Source of the DNA: Nitrospira japonica
Lineage (GTDB): Bacteria; Nitrospirota; Thermodesulfovibrionia; Thermodesulfovibrionales; DYHX01
Assembly: GCA_020723925.1 (NCBI GenBank)
Contig: DYHX01000003.1
Coordinates: 1 to 52,584, forward strand
Length of the DNA stretch: 52,584 nt
Direction of reading: 5' to 3'
Both the position numbers and the translations under genes were made by a program. Shown here piece by piece: positions 8,189 through 16,790 of the stretch (within the stretch, counting starts at the first letter, position 1; every line of letters starts with the position of its first letter). The notes under the pieces are model-generated. The model did not search any database. It had not been told where the DNA came from and worked only from the letters and a program-made list of their open reading frames with translations.

Positions 8189-9929
8189 CAACAAAGAGGC
8201 TGATATAAACCTTTCAGGGCTTTCTACAATTATTAAGCTCAACAATATGTTTGGATTTCTCCCGATCAGTCTTAATGAAATGCTCTTAGCCACCGTGGGA
8301 GAGGTCTTAAAACTCTTTAACCCCAATAGCTGTGCTATTTTCATGATAAAGGATCAAGACGTAATAGAACTCGCAGCAATTCAAGGTAAAGAAAGCATTA
8401 AACCGGACTTTGACCCTCATAAGAGCCATGATATAAAGCACTGTAAGGTCGTAAGAGATAGTCTTCTCTTTGTGTCTGATGATAAACACCACTGCGCAAA
8501 CCGTCAACCTTATGGTGAAGGATATCCCTTTCATGTCTGTATTCCTATAATTGCTGAAAAGGTTGTAGGGGTACTTTCGATGGATTTTTTAAATAAAAAG
8601 GCCATTTTCTCTGATGAACTTAATATCCTTCTTTCTATAACCAATCAGGCAGCTATTGCAATTCAGCGCACTATGCTTTTCAATGACATGAAAAAGGAAA
8701 AGATAGAGCTTGAAACCGCTTACAAAGAGATACAAAAACTCAATAACGAACTCAGTAAGAAAATATCAGAGCTCAAAGATACTCAGGAGCAGTTATTACA
8801 GTCTCAAAAAATGGAGGCGCTGGGAAGACTGGCAGGCGGCATAGCCCATGATTTTAACAATTTGTTGACCGTTGTAATTGGATATTCTGAACTAACACTT
8901 AACGAATTGTCCCAGGAAAGTTCGCTCAGGTTCAATACTAACAAGGTATTAAAAGCTACTGACCGCCTAAAGTCACTAACTGGGCAGTTGCTTGCATTCA
9001 GCAGAAAGCAGTTTATTGATTCCCGTATAATAAACCCCAATAGATTAATAACTGATTTTGCTGTTATGCTAAAACGACTAATAGGGGAAGACATAGAGCT
9101 TGAGATAGCACTGTCGCCTGATGTCGGCAGCATAAGGGCTGACCACAGACAAATAGAACAGGTGATTATGAACCTGTGCATAAACTCAAAGCAGGCAATG
9201 CCAAACGGCGGGAAACTCTTTATAGAGACAAAAAATGTAAAGCTTAACGAAATATATACTAAGCATTATCTCGATATAACACCAGGGTGGTATGTGATGA
9301 TAGCCGTGTCAGACACAGGGCATGGCATGTCTGAAGATGTGATAGCTCACATATTTGAGCCTTTCTTTACAACCAGAGAAATAGGTCAGGGAACAGGTCT
9401 CGGGCTTTCTGTTGTTCACGGTATTGTAAAACAGCACAACGGCGGCATACGGGTATATAGTGAGATCGGGAAAGGCACAACCTTTGAGATATACCTTCCA
9501 ATCATTGAAGAGCCAATATCTGATTTAACTGAACCATATCAGGATTCAAATATGCCCAGAGGAAGTGAAAGCATTTTATTGGTTGAGGACGAAGATTTAG
9601 TAAGGGAACTCATAAGAGACATGCTCTCAGGGAGTGGATACAGCATCACAATAGCTTCAAACGGAGAGGAGACTATGAAACTCATCCAGAAGACCAACAG
9701 TTGCTTTGACCTATTGATAACCGATGTCGTTTTGCCCGGGATGAATGGCATGGAGCTTGCCAACAATATAAGGGCCTTAATACCAGATATAAAAGTCCTG
9801 TATATCTCAGGCCATAATGAAGATATAATACACAAATGCGGCGTATTAGAAGAAGGGATCTCATTTCTTCGAAAACCATTCACAGCGCTATCATTAAATA
9901 GTAAAGTCAGAGAGGTCTTAACATCTTAA
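8178..9929 (+). CDS. hybrid sensor histidine kinase (GAF-HisKA-HATPase-REC)
   Basis: A soluble hybrid kinase of 583 residues. A GAF sensor domain (about 25-165) leads to a coiled coil (about 170-210). The phospho-acceptor H224 lies in GGIAHDFNNLL, and the ATPase domain shows the G1/G2 boxes DTGHGMSED and GQGTGLGLSVVHG. A receiver domain occupies the last 120 residues (LLVEDED, ITDVVLPGMNG, RKPF). No transmembrane segment or output domain is present. The ATG at 8178 overlaps the RACo stop by 11 bases and has AGGA upstream; an ATG at 8130 would need a 59-base overlap. The GAF domain contains several Cys and His residues (KHHC and FHVC), so a bound metal, heme or redox switch is possible. Operon position suggests it senses the methyl donor or corrinoid state. 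Confidence 0.9.
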   Translation: MEGNNKEADINLSGLSTIIKLNNMFGFLPISLNEMLLATVGEVLKLFNPNSCAIFMIKDQDVIELAAIQGKESIKPDFDPHKSHDIKHCKVVRDSLLFVSDDKHHCANRQPYGEGYPFHVCIPIIAEKVVGVLSMDFLNKKAIFSDELNILLSITNQAAIAIQRTMLFNDMKKEKIELETAYKEIQKLNNELSKKISELKDTQEQLLQSQKMEALGRLAGGIAHDFNNLLTVVIGYSELTLNELSQESSLRFNTNKVLKATDRLKSLTGQLLAFSRKQFIDSRIINPNRLITDFAVMLKRLIGEDIELEIALSPDVGSIRADHRQIEQVIMNLCINSKQAMPNGGKLFIETKNVKLNEIYTKHYLDITPGWYVMIAVSDTGHGMSEDVIAHIFEPFFTTREIGQGTGLGLSVVHGIVKQHNGGIRVYSEIGKGTTFEIYLPIIEEPISDLTEPYQDSNMPRGSESILLVEDEDLVRELIRDMLSGSGYSITIASNGEETMKLIQKTNSCFDLLITDVVLPGMNGMELANNIRALIPDIKVLYISGHNEDIIHKCGVLEEGISFLRKPFTALSLNSKVREVLTS

Positions 9930-10013
9930 AACGCATCAGAAATATTCAACATATAATTTGGTCATTAGCCCAAAAGATGCAGACATGGATTCAAAATTTC
10001 TTCAATGCGACGT

Positions 10014-10170
10014 ATTTATTACCTAAATTGAGCGATTTATTATGCAAACCCATGACAGCCGAGACGGCTGTCCTACCCTATGGGTATATAGGTGTTATCC
10101 AGTAGGACAGGCGTCTCGCCTGTCAAAGAGTGATTTATGATTAAAGAATCGCTCAATTTGGGTATTAAAT
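10014..10170. repeat. 157-bp nested palindrome
   Basis: The outer arms are 24 bases each (10014-10037 and 10147-10170), complementary at 22 positions, and contain AAATTGAGCGATT. Between them lie two inner palindromes, GACAGCC/GGCTGTC (10054-10072) and GACAGGC/GCCTGTC (10106-10124). The inner two are also inverted copies of each other and are followed or preceded by a shared CCTAC/GTAGG. No reading frame is present. The structure resembles a non-autonomous mobile unit or a palindromic repeat inserted in the loop of another. It fills most of the 312-base gap before the M50 gene. Confidence 0.75.
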
Positions 10171-10241
10171 AAAATCCGAAAGATAGCTTGCTATTTTTGG
10201 TAAAATTGAGATACTGCTGATGTGAAGGAGGCGATATACAG

Positions 10242-11357
10242 ATGAACGGTGCATTATTTCAGGGTTCATGGAAGATAACGACAATAATGGGGATACCTAT
10301 CAGGATTCATTTTTCATGGCTTATTGTCTTTGGTTTGATAACGTGGTCATTATCTACCTACTATTTCCCGAAGGCAGCCCCTGAACTTCCAGCAGCCTCT
10401 TACTGGATTAAAGGTGCTATAGCAGCATTCCTGCTCTTTGCCTCTGTTGCATTTCATGAACTTGCACATTCATATATCGCTAAGAAATACAGGATTTCTA
10501 TCATAAGTATTACACTGTTCATTTTCGGGGGCGTTGCACAGATGAAAGGAGAACCCCCACATCCAAAGGCAGAATTCAGGATTGCAATTGCTGGCCCCCT
10601 TTCGAGCTTTTTCTTATCAGGTCTTTTTTTTCTGCTCTATATAAATACGGTTGGTGCCGGAACAAAGGCCCTCTTTTCGTATCTTGCGCAGCTCAATTTT
10701 ATACTTGGAACATTCAATCTCATCCCGGGCTTTCCGATGGATGGTGGAAGGGTATTAAGGTCAATAATATGGAAAAGGACAAAAGATTACTTTTATGCCA
10801 CTCGAAAGGCATCCAGTTTCGGGCAGAAGATTGCCCTTTTCTTTATCTTTTTTGGATTGTTCTCGATCTTCACAGGCTTCCCGGGGGGATTATGGCTGAT
10901 GCTCATAGGCTGGTTTCTTTATACTGCAGCCCAGGCGAGTTATCAGCAGGCAACCCTTCAGGAGACCCTTTCAGGCATTAAAGTCAAAGATATAATGGTG
11001 AGGGATATTGTGACTCTCAGTTCATCGATTGCTATCGACGAGGCTGTGGATAGTTATTTTCTTAGATATGGATATGGTGGATTTCCTGTTGTCGAGGATG
11101 GAAAATTTCTCGGCATCATAACCCTTAAAGAGGTTAAAGATGTTCCCAGGGAGGACTGGGGAAAGGTGAAGGTGTCTGATGTTTTAGTGCCCCATAACAA
11201 AAAGTGGGAGGTGTCCCCTGAGGTCGATACAATGAAGGCCCTTGAATTAATGATAAACGAAGACAAGGGGAGGCTTGTGGTTACAGAGAAAGACAGTATC
11301 ATAGGTTTAATCACAAGAAATGGCATTGCACGGTATGTGCAGATTATGGGGAGATAA
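10242..11357 (+). CDS. site-2 protease (M50, SpoIVFB-like) with CBS pair
   Basis: An intramembrane zinc protease of 371 residues. About six hydrophobic helices span residues 20-235. The zinc motif HELAH (H72, E73, H76) lies in a membrane helix, and the third ligand is D167 in NLIPGFPMDGG. Two CBS domains (about 245-371) form the cytosolic tail and would bind an adenine nucleotide, which suggests energy-status control of cleavage. The start has an AAGGAGG ribosome site. The gene stands alone on the plus strand and converges with the M1-peptidase fusion 12 bases away. Its substrate is unknown; typical targets are anti-sigma factors or signal-peptide remnants. Confidence 0.93.
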   Translation: MNGALFQGSWKITTIMGIPIRIHFSWLIVFGLITWSLSTYYFPKAAPELPAASYWIKGAIAAFLLFASVAFHELAHSYIAKKYRISIISITLFIFGGVAQMKGEPPHPKAEFRIAIAGPLSSFFLSGLFFLLYINTVGAGTKALFSYLAQLNFILGTFNLIPGFPMDGGRVLRSIIWKRTKDYFYATRKASSFGQKIALFFIFFGLFSIFTGFPGGLWLMLIGWFLYTAAQASYQQATLQETLSGIKVKDIMVRDIVTLSSSIAIDEAVDSYFLRYGYGGFPVVEDGKFLGIITLKEVKDVPREDWGKVKVSDVLVPHNKKWEVSPEVDTMKALELMINEDKGRLVVTEKDSIIGLITRNGIARYVQIMGR

Positions 11358-11369
11358 CATGGTAATTAA

Positions 11370-14354
11370 CTAAAGGGTTACGACAAACTCCAGCTCTTTT
11401 TCTCCTGACAAAAATCCCTTCCTCAAAACCCTGACCTTCACAGTATCGCCCTGTTTTTTATAGAGGAGAAATATCTTTATGTCATCTACACTTTCAATTC
11501 TGGTGTCGTCCAATGAAATGATAATGTCATTCTTTTTTAACCCAGCCTTTTCTGAGACACTGTCTTTTGGGAAGCCCTCTATCTTTACCTTCCCATCTTT
11601 TTCGCTTAGCATGACCATAAGCTTTGGCGAAGAGGGTGGGGTTATTTGCTCAGGGAAGAGGATATAATCAGCAATATCCCTTTCAACAGACGTGTCATTC
11701 AGTATTATTGCATAATCGAACCCATTGCGCCTGAATGCCCTTTTCGGAATTCCAGAGCCAAAAGACATATGGCCAACTCCTGCAAGTACAACCATTTGAT
11801 GGGCAGGATTTTTCTTAAGGAATTCATCTATTGATTGAGCCATGGTCTCATCCCATAGAATCTGTGCCTGATAGAAGAAGTCAAAGTTCCTGTTTTCTGA
11901 TCCCTTATGTTTCTCAAAAACCTCCTTGAGGCTATTCTTGTATTTTTCATCTGTCAAATCCATGTTCTCTGGTATCTCTCTCTTCTCCTCTTCTGTCAGG
12001 GAATCAAGGCCGGCCGTCGAGACTTTATTTACAATTTCTCTACTTATATTTAGGGCTACTACAGGTATTTTTACTTCCCTTGCAAACTCTATAATATCCC
12101 TGTAGAGATTGTAGTCAAATCCCCATCTCTTAAAATACTGAGATGACTTCAGAAATTCCTTTTCGTCTATTTTGCCTGCCGTATAATCATCCAGTGCCTT
12201 TTGAAATGGCCTCTGAAACATCTCCATGCCTATGGCTATTTTTGGATTTTTCTTGTAAAGGGCATTGATTACCTCAAGCTGAACCATGTGGTGTTCATAC
12301 CTGTCGTGGGATTCTCCAACATAGATTATCTTTTTATCTGAAACCCTCTTTATTATTTCATTGATGTCCAGAATCTTTGCCACCTCGACACCAACTGCAG
12401 GCTCTGTCAAAGGCATCCTTAACCCCCTTTCGCTTTTGTCGATCCTTTTTTCAATATTTTTCCCTTCTTTAAAAGCAGTCATGCTGTATTTCCCATAGTG
12501 GAATATCTTTTTAGCCGCTGCGTTTACCTCTTCTTTTGAATCACCGTGTGCAATGGCGATCACCCTGGATGAGTTCCATGGGTTTTCTTTTACCATAAAT
12601 ATAAAGCCTGAAGATGGATGTTCTATCTTTCCAAAAAGCCTTTTGATAATGGGGCTTTCACTGCCGAGGACAAGAAGAGAAGATGTTTTTATATCCTCTT
12701 CCTTCACCTCTTTTTCTTCTTTTACGCTAAAGCCTTTTCTCTTGAAAAGCCCGACCATACCAGAATAGACTTCTCCATCTTTTTGCGGGAGGACTATCAG
12801 CCTTTTTTCATCTCCAAGAAGCCTTGCTATTACAGGGGGGATTTCTTTTGAAGATGGTTTTTTGAAGACATCATAGTCTTCATCGAGGATTATCTCCATT
12901 GGCTTTTCCTGGGTAAGAATTTCAAAACTCTTTTTTTCACTATCAACCCTTGCGACCTCTTTTATTTCCCCCCTGGCTGTTTTAATTGTGACCGGAATGT
13001 CAAGGATATATGATCTTCCTTTCTGGACAATATCAAAGACCACTGCCCATTGAATACCTTTTCCTTTTACCTTCGGGTTTTTTATCTCCAGAACAGGAGC
13101 TCCTTTTTCGTCCACCCATTGTCTGAAAAACCAGCCAAGATCTTTTCCTGAGATCTTTTCGAATATCCTCTTAATGTCAGCCCATGATGCCTTCTGAAAT
13201 CTCTTTTCTTCCATAAAGGCTCTAAGAGACCGATAAAACCTTTCTTCACCCACAAGTTTCTTGAGCATGTGAAAGACCATTGCCCCTTTTCCATAGCCTA
13301 TGGCCTTTGATGCGAGATCTGTCCTGCTGATGAAATTCTTAAGTGGAGTCTCATTCCCTGAAGTGACATAACTTTCGTAGTCTATTAGAATCTGTTTTCT
13401 GTATTCCAGGCCTCTTCCTTTTTGCTCTTCATATAGATAGTCTGAGAGATATGTGGTCAGCCCCTCTGCCCAGTTTCCCTTTTCATAATCAATATAAACG
13501 AGATTTCCAAACCACTGGTGGAGCACTTCATGTCCAAGTGATGTCTCTACGATAAATGGGAGTCTCACTACATCCTGTCCAAGAAGGGTGAAGGTTGGCA
13601 TTGCATATCCTGTTGGAAGAAAATTTTCTACAACCGAAAATCTTTTATAGGGATATTTTCCTATAAGCTTTTCGTATAGCTCTAAATATTTTTTAGTGTA
13701 TTCTAAATAGATGCTGGCAAGGCCGATATCTTCAGGGAAAAAATAGGCGTAGATGTCAATACCCCTGAAGCTTTCTTTTACAACTTTATACCTGCTCGCT
13801 ATTAAGCTTATACCGTCAACTGGATGGGGGAAGATAAAGGAAAATTCCTTTGCACCTGACTTTATCTCAGTCTTTATCTCCTCCGCCTCTGATACAGCCT
13901 CATAATCTTCTATGAGCGTTACTTTCAGATTATAATAGGAAAGCCCTTCTATGGCAGGATACCAGTTTCCTGTGAGAAATATCCCCTTTTTGCCGATAAC
14001 ACTCTTTGAGACCGCTCCATAATTTGTGATACCTTCTAAGCTTCCACCGTTTTCGAGTATTGCTTCATACCATATTTCTAGAATACTGCCTTTCTCATGT
14101 TTTATCCTGACGACACCTTTTTTAATATCTGGTTTTATGGGTTTGCCATTGAGTTTTGCAGAAATGATATTGAGGTTCTCTGTATGAATTAAAGTCTCTC
14201 TCCCATCTGATAGGGTGATTCGGGATATGCCCTTGAGAAGACTTTTCTCTATATCAAAAGAGACATCAAGGTTATGAAAGGGCATACCTTCTTCTGCCAT
14301 GGAAACCCAGGGGAGTAAAAGTAAAAGGATAACCAGCAGTATATTCACTCGCAC
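11370..14354 (-). CDS. exported M1 peptidase - ChaN - PDZ fusion protein
   Basis: A three-part exported protein. The frame is open from 14564, but GTG at 14354 is preferred because a signal peptide starts there (NILLVILLLLLPWVSMA). That gives 994 residues. Residues about 25-590 are M1-peptidase-like: HEVLHQWFG (H275, E276, H279), then NWAEG as the third ligand about 18 residues later, and a YGKGAMVFHML block typical of M1. The GxMEN exopeptidase motif is not present (TGYAMPTFTLL instead), so it may not be a classical aminopeptidase. Residues about 645-890 form a ChaN/DUF399 domain (YVGESHDRYEHH, GMEMFQRPFQ, LAGVGHMSFG), a fold linked to heme-iron handling. Residues about 915-994 are a PDZ domain (GLKKNDIIISLD). 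The sequence upstream of 14354 is repeat DNA. Confidence 0.85.
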   Translation of the reverse strand: MRVNILLVILLLLLPWVSMAEEGMPFHNLDVSFDIEKSLLKGISRITLSDGRETLIHTENLNIISAKLNGKPIKPDIKKGVVRIKHEKGSILEIWYEAILENGGSLEGITNYGAVSKSVIGKKGIFLTGNWYPAIEGLSYYNLKVTLIEDYEAVSEAEEIKTEIKSGAKEFSFIFPHPVDGISLIASRYKVVKESFRGIDIYAYFFPEDIGLASIYLEYTKKYLELYEKLIGKYPYKRFSVVENFLPTGYAMPTFTLLGQDVVRLPFIVETSLGHEVLHQWFGNLVYIDYEKGNWAEGLTTYLSDYLYEEQKGRGLEYRKQILIDYESYVTSGNETPLKNFISRTDLASKAIGYGKGAMVFHMLKKLVGEERFYRSLRAFMEEKRFQKASWADIKRIFEKISGKDLGWFFRQWVDEKGAPVLEIKNPKVKGKGIQWAVVFDIVQKGRSYILDIPVTIKTARGEIKEVARVDSEKKSFEILTQEKPMEIILDEDYDVFKKPSSKEIPPVIARLLGDEKRLIVLPQKDGEVYSGMVGLFKRKGFSVKEEKEVKEEDIKTSSLLVLGSESPIIKRLFGKIEHPSSGFIFMVKENPWNSSRVIAIAHGDSKEEVNAAAKKIFHYGKYSMTAFKEGKNIEKRIDKSERGLRMPLTEPAVGVEVAKILDINEIIKRVSDKKIIYVGESHDRYEHHMVQLEVINALYKKNPKIAIGMEMFQRPFQKALDDYTAGKIDEKEFLKSSQYFKRWGFDYNLYRDIIEFAREVKIPVVALNISREIVNKVSTAGLDSLTEEEKREIPENMDLTDEKYKNSLKEVFEKHKGSENRNFDFFYQAQILWDETMAQSIDEFLKKNPAHQMVVLAGVGHMSFGSGIPKRAFRRNGFDYAIILNDTSVERDIADYILFPEQITPPSSPKLMVMLSEKDGKVKIEGFPKDSVSEKAGLKKNDIIISLDDTRIESVDDIKIFLLYKKQGDTVKVRVLRKGFLSGEKELEFVVTL

Positions 14355-14357
14355 TGT

Positions 14358-14445
14358 TTTTCCCAAAAATAGACATAGAGTTATAAACTGGTTAATACCA
14401 ATATCTGAGGTAGGCATGGCAGGTGAAAAATTTTTAGTTCGACAC
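14358..14445 (-). repeat. dispersed repeat, copy 2
   Basis: Read on the minus strand it runs GTGTCGAAC, TAAAAATT, CCTGCCATGCCTACC, a 29-base spacer and CTATGTCTATTTTTGGG. It ends just upstream of the GTG start of the M1 fusion gene. It forms a long inverted repeat with copy 3, so the divergent intergenic region could fold into a large cruciform. Confidence 0.6.
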
Positions 14446-14526
14446 CTTGAAATCCTACCTGTAAAAATAAACCGTATGCACCTCAAAAACCATTGATAAA
14501 ACAATGAGATAGATATGTCCATTTCT

Positions 14527-14593
14527 GATAATCTGTCGATTCTAAAAATTATGAATCCTGCCATGCCTGCCTTCTATGTCTATTTTTCGGGGT
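14527..14593 (+). repeat. dispersed repeat, copy 3
   Basis: It reads ATCTGTCGATT, TAAAAATT, CCTGCCATGCCTGCC, CTATGTCTATTTTTCGGGG on the plus strand, facing the kefB-like gene, about 50 bases before its start. The block CCTGCCATGCCT is identical to copy 2 in inverted orientation. The matched positions before two divergent genes suggest either paired regulatory sites or the ends of one small inserted element. Confidence 0.6.
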
Positions 14594-14605
14594 TTTTCCT
14601 CGATT

Positions 14606-14634
14606 TTGCATTTTGATTTTTATTCGACTATGCT
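14606..14634 (+). promoter_or_regulatory. sigma-70 promoter of the kefB-like gene
   Basis: TTGCAT (14606-14611), 17 bases, then TATGCT (14629-14634). Transcription would start near 14641, leaving only about five bases before the ATG at 14646 and no ribosome site, so the message would be nearly leaderless. Confidence 0.4.
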
Positions 14635-14645
14635 ACCATAAAATT

Positions 14646-16652
14646 ATGGAATTTGAATTCTTAAAATCACTGGTTATTATCTTTGGTGTCTCAGCCCTGG
14701 TGGTCTTTCTTCTTAACCGACTGAAGATACCCTCTATTGTCGGTTTTCTTATAGCAGGCGTCATTATCGGCCCTCACGGGCTTGGGTTGGTAAAGGATGT
14801 CCATGATGTAGAGCTTCTTGCTGAGATTGGCGTAATACTTCTTCTTTTCGTAATAGGTATCGAGTTCTCTCTATCCAACCTCATGAGGATGAAAAAGGCT
14901 GTAATCGGAGGCGGAGGAGCACAGGTAGCCCTCACCATATTGTTATCCGCCGGGGCAGCATATCTTGTTACCGGGAACACCAACAGATCAGTTTTCTTTG
15001 GCTTTCTTGTCGCCTTAAGCAGCACTGCCATAGTTCTCAAGATGCTTTCTGAAAGGGCTGAGACAGACTCTCCCCACGGACGCATGATGGTAGGCATCTT
15101 GATATTCCAGGACCTCTGTGTTGTACCTCTTATGTTCCTTATCCCTGCAATGGGAGGGGAGGGCATAAGTATTCCAGTGTTGGCGATAAAGATGGGGAAG
15201 GCGGCACTCTTAGTTGCTGCTATTCTGCTATTAGCAAGGTGGATTGTGCCAGGGCTTTTACATCAGGTCGTTCATACAAGGAGCCGTGAGCTTTTTATAA
15301 CAACTATCATACTCCTGTGTTTGGGGATAGCACTTCTCACCTCAAAGTTTGGCCTTTCACTTGCCCTTGGGGCTTTTTTGGCTGGCCTTGTTGTATCTGA
15401 ATCAGAATACGCACACCAGGCCACATCAGAGATACTCCCATTCAAGGACAGCTTCATCGGACTTTTTTTCGTGTCTGTCGGTATGCTGATGGATATTGGT
15501 TTTATGTCGGATAATTGCCTGGTAATCGCAATGGCAGTTACAGCAATATTCGGCCTCAAGACGATAACAGGTATGCTATCGGCCATTGTAATAGGCAGCC
15601 CCCTCAGGACTGCCTTGCACACAGGGCTTGGCCTTGCACAGATAGGAGAGTTTTCCTTTGTCCTTGCAGTCGCAGGAAAGGCTGTTGGGCTTATAACAGA
15701 GGATTTTTACCAGATATTCCTTTCATCCTCTGTGGCGACCATGATAATGACACCTTTTGTGCTCAAGTCAGCGCCAACAGTGTCAGGCTGGATAACATCG
15801 AGGTCTCTGCTTAAGCGGGCGAGCAGGATGAGAAAGATTTCTGAGGGCCAGGCGTTTCCAAGGAAAAAATCAGGCCATGTCATCATTGTTGGCTTTGGGC
15901 TGAATGGCAGAAATCTGGCCAGAGTCTTGAAAAGGGCAGACATACCATATGTCGTCCTTGAATTAAATAGCGGTGCAGTCAGGGAGATGAAGAAAAAGGG
16001 GGAGCCGATATATTATGGCGATGGAACCAGCACTGGAATAATGCAGAAGCTAGGCATTAGCAGGGCCAGGCTCCTTGTGATTGCCATCTCTGACCCTACT
16101 TCAACAAGAAGGATGGTGGATATAGCAAGGAAGGAAAACCCAGACCTCTATATCATTGTGAGGACACGTTATCTGGCCGAGGTTGATGACCTCAAGGCAC
16201 TCGGCGCCAATGAGGTTATCCCAGAGGAGTTCGAGACCTCCATAGAGATATTCTCAAGGGTGCTTCACCAATACCAATTCCCAAGGAATGTGATAACAGA
16301 GCATATTGAGCGGATAAGAAGCGATAGCTATGAGGTTTTAAGGAAAGTCGAAATACCAAAAAAGCACTTAGTTGAGAGCGAAATGCTTGCGGGGATTGAA
16401 ACCGAGACTTTTCTCATAAAGGAAGGCTCTCATGTAGCCGGGCATTCTATCCGTGACCTTCACCTCCGCTCTGAGACAGGGGCCACAATAATAGCAGTGG
16501 AGCGTGAAGATAAGATTCATCAGAATCCTGAGCCTGGTTTTATCCTGAAACCTAACGACATAATCTTATTGATTGGCAAAAAAGAAGATATAAACCATGC
16601 AATAGAATTTTTGGAATCAGATAGGTTTATTGTATGGAAATATCACCGTTGA
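14646..16652 (+). CDS. kefB: KefB/CPA2-type cation:proton antiporter with RCK domains
   Basis: A monovalent cation/proton antiporter of the cytoplasmic membrane, 668 residues. The membrane domain (about 1-385) has 12 or so helices, with family blocks IPSIVGFLIAGVIIGPHGLG and GIEFSLSNL near the N-terminus and LSLALGAFLAGLVVSES in mid-domain. A TrkA-N/RCK domain follows (about 410-530; VIIVGFGLNGRNLA binds NAD(H)), then a TrkA-C domain (about 575-660; HVAGHSIRDLHL). The ATG at 14646 is chosen because the conserved N-terminus begins there; an in-frame codon at 14613 lies upstream of the likely transcription start. The role would be K+ or Na+ efflux and pH control, gated by nucleotides. It is divergent from the M1 fusion gene. 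Confidence 0.92.
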   Translation: MEFEFLKSLVIIFGVSALVVFLLNRLKIPSIVGFLIAGVIIGPHGLGLVKDVHDVELLAEIGVILLLFVIGIEFSLSNLMRMKKAVIGGGGAQVALTILLSAGAAYLVTGNTNRSVFFGFLVALSSTAIVLKMLSERAETDSPHGRMMVGILIFQDLCVVPLMFLIPAMGGEGISIPVLAIKMGKAALLVAAILLLARWIVPGLLHQVVHTRSRELFITTIILLCLGIALLTSKFGLSLALGAFLAGLVVSESEYAHQATSEILPFKDSFIGLFFVSVGMLMDIGFMSDNCLVIAMAVTAIFGLKTITGMLSAIVIGSPLRTALHTGLGLAQIGEFSFVLAVAGKAVGLITEDFYQIFLSSSVATMIMTPFVLKSAPTVSGWITSRSLLKRASRMRKISEGQAFPRKKSGHVIIVGFGLNGRNLARVLKRADIPYVVLELNSGAVREMKKKGEPIYYGDGTSTGIMQKLGISRARLLVIAISDPTSTRRMVDIARKENPDLYIIVRTRYLAEVDDLKALGANEVIPEEFETSIEIFSRVLHQYQFPRNVITEHIERIRSDSYEVLRKVEIPKKHLVESEMLAGIETETFLIKEGSHVAGHSIRDLHLRSETGATIIAVEREDKIHQNPEPGFILKPNDIILLIGKKEDINHAIEFLESDRFIVWKYHR

Positions 16653-16699
16653 GATTAAACTGATATATATATAATATCATTGTCTGGCAGGAATGAAAA

Positions 16700-16728
16700 T
16701 TGACTTCTATCCGATACGAAATTATTAT
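16700..16728 (+). promoter_or_regulatory. sigma-70 promoter of thyX
   Basis: TTGACT (16700-16705), a 17-base spacer and TATTAT (16723-16728). The start point would be near 16735, directly in front of the hairpin at 16733-16776. Confidence 0.65.
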
Positions 16729-16732
16729 AAAC

Positions 16733-16776
16733 GTAAGACGTGAAACGTAGTTGCCGTTTCACATCTCACGTCTTAC
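16733..16776. repeat. leader hairpin of thyX, heptad-like
   Basis: The left arm GTAAGACGTGAAACG (16733-16747) pairs with CGTTTCAC...CACGTCTTAC (16755-16776), leaving a short bulge. It occupies nearly the whole thyX 5' leader and stops before the ribosome site. The arms contain the repeated word ACGT(A/G)A at seven- to eight-base steps, so it belongs with the heptad-period elements seen elsewhere. It could affect mRNA stability or translation. Confidence 0.65.
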
Positions 16777-16790
16777 ATCAGGGAGTCTAT

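Noticed and set aside
14355-14564. 70-residue N-terminal extension of the M1 fusion protein
   Set aside because: It would be encoded by the inverted repeat DNA, carries no family similarity and would place a signal peptide in the interior; GTG at 14354 fits an exported protein.
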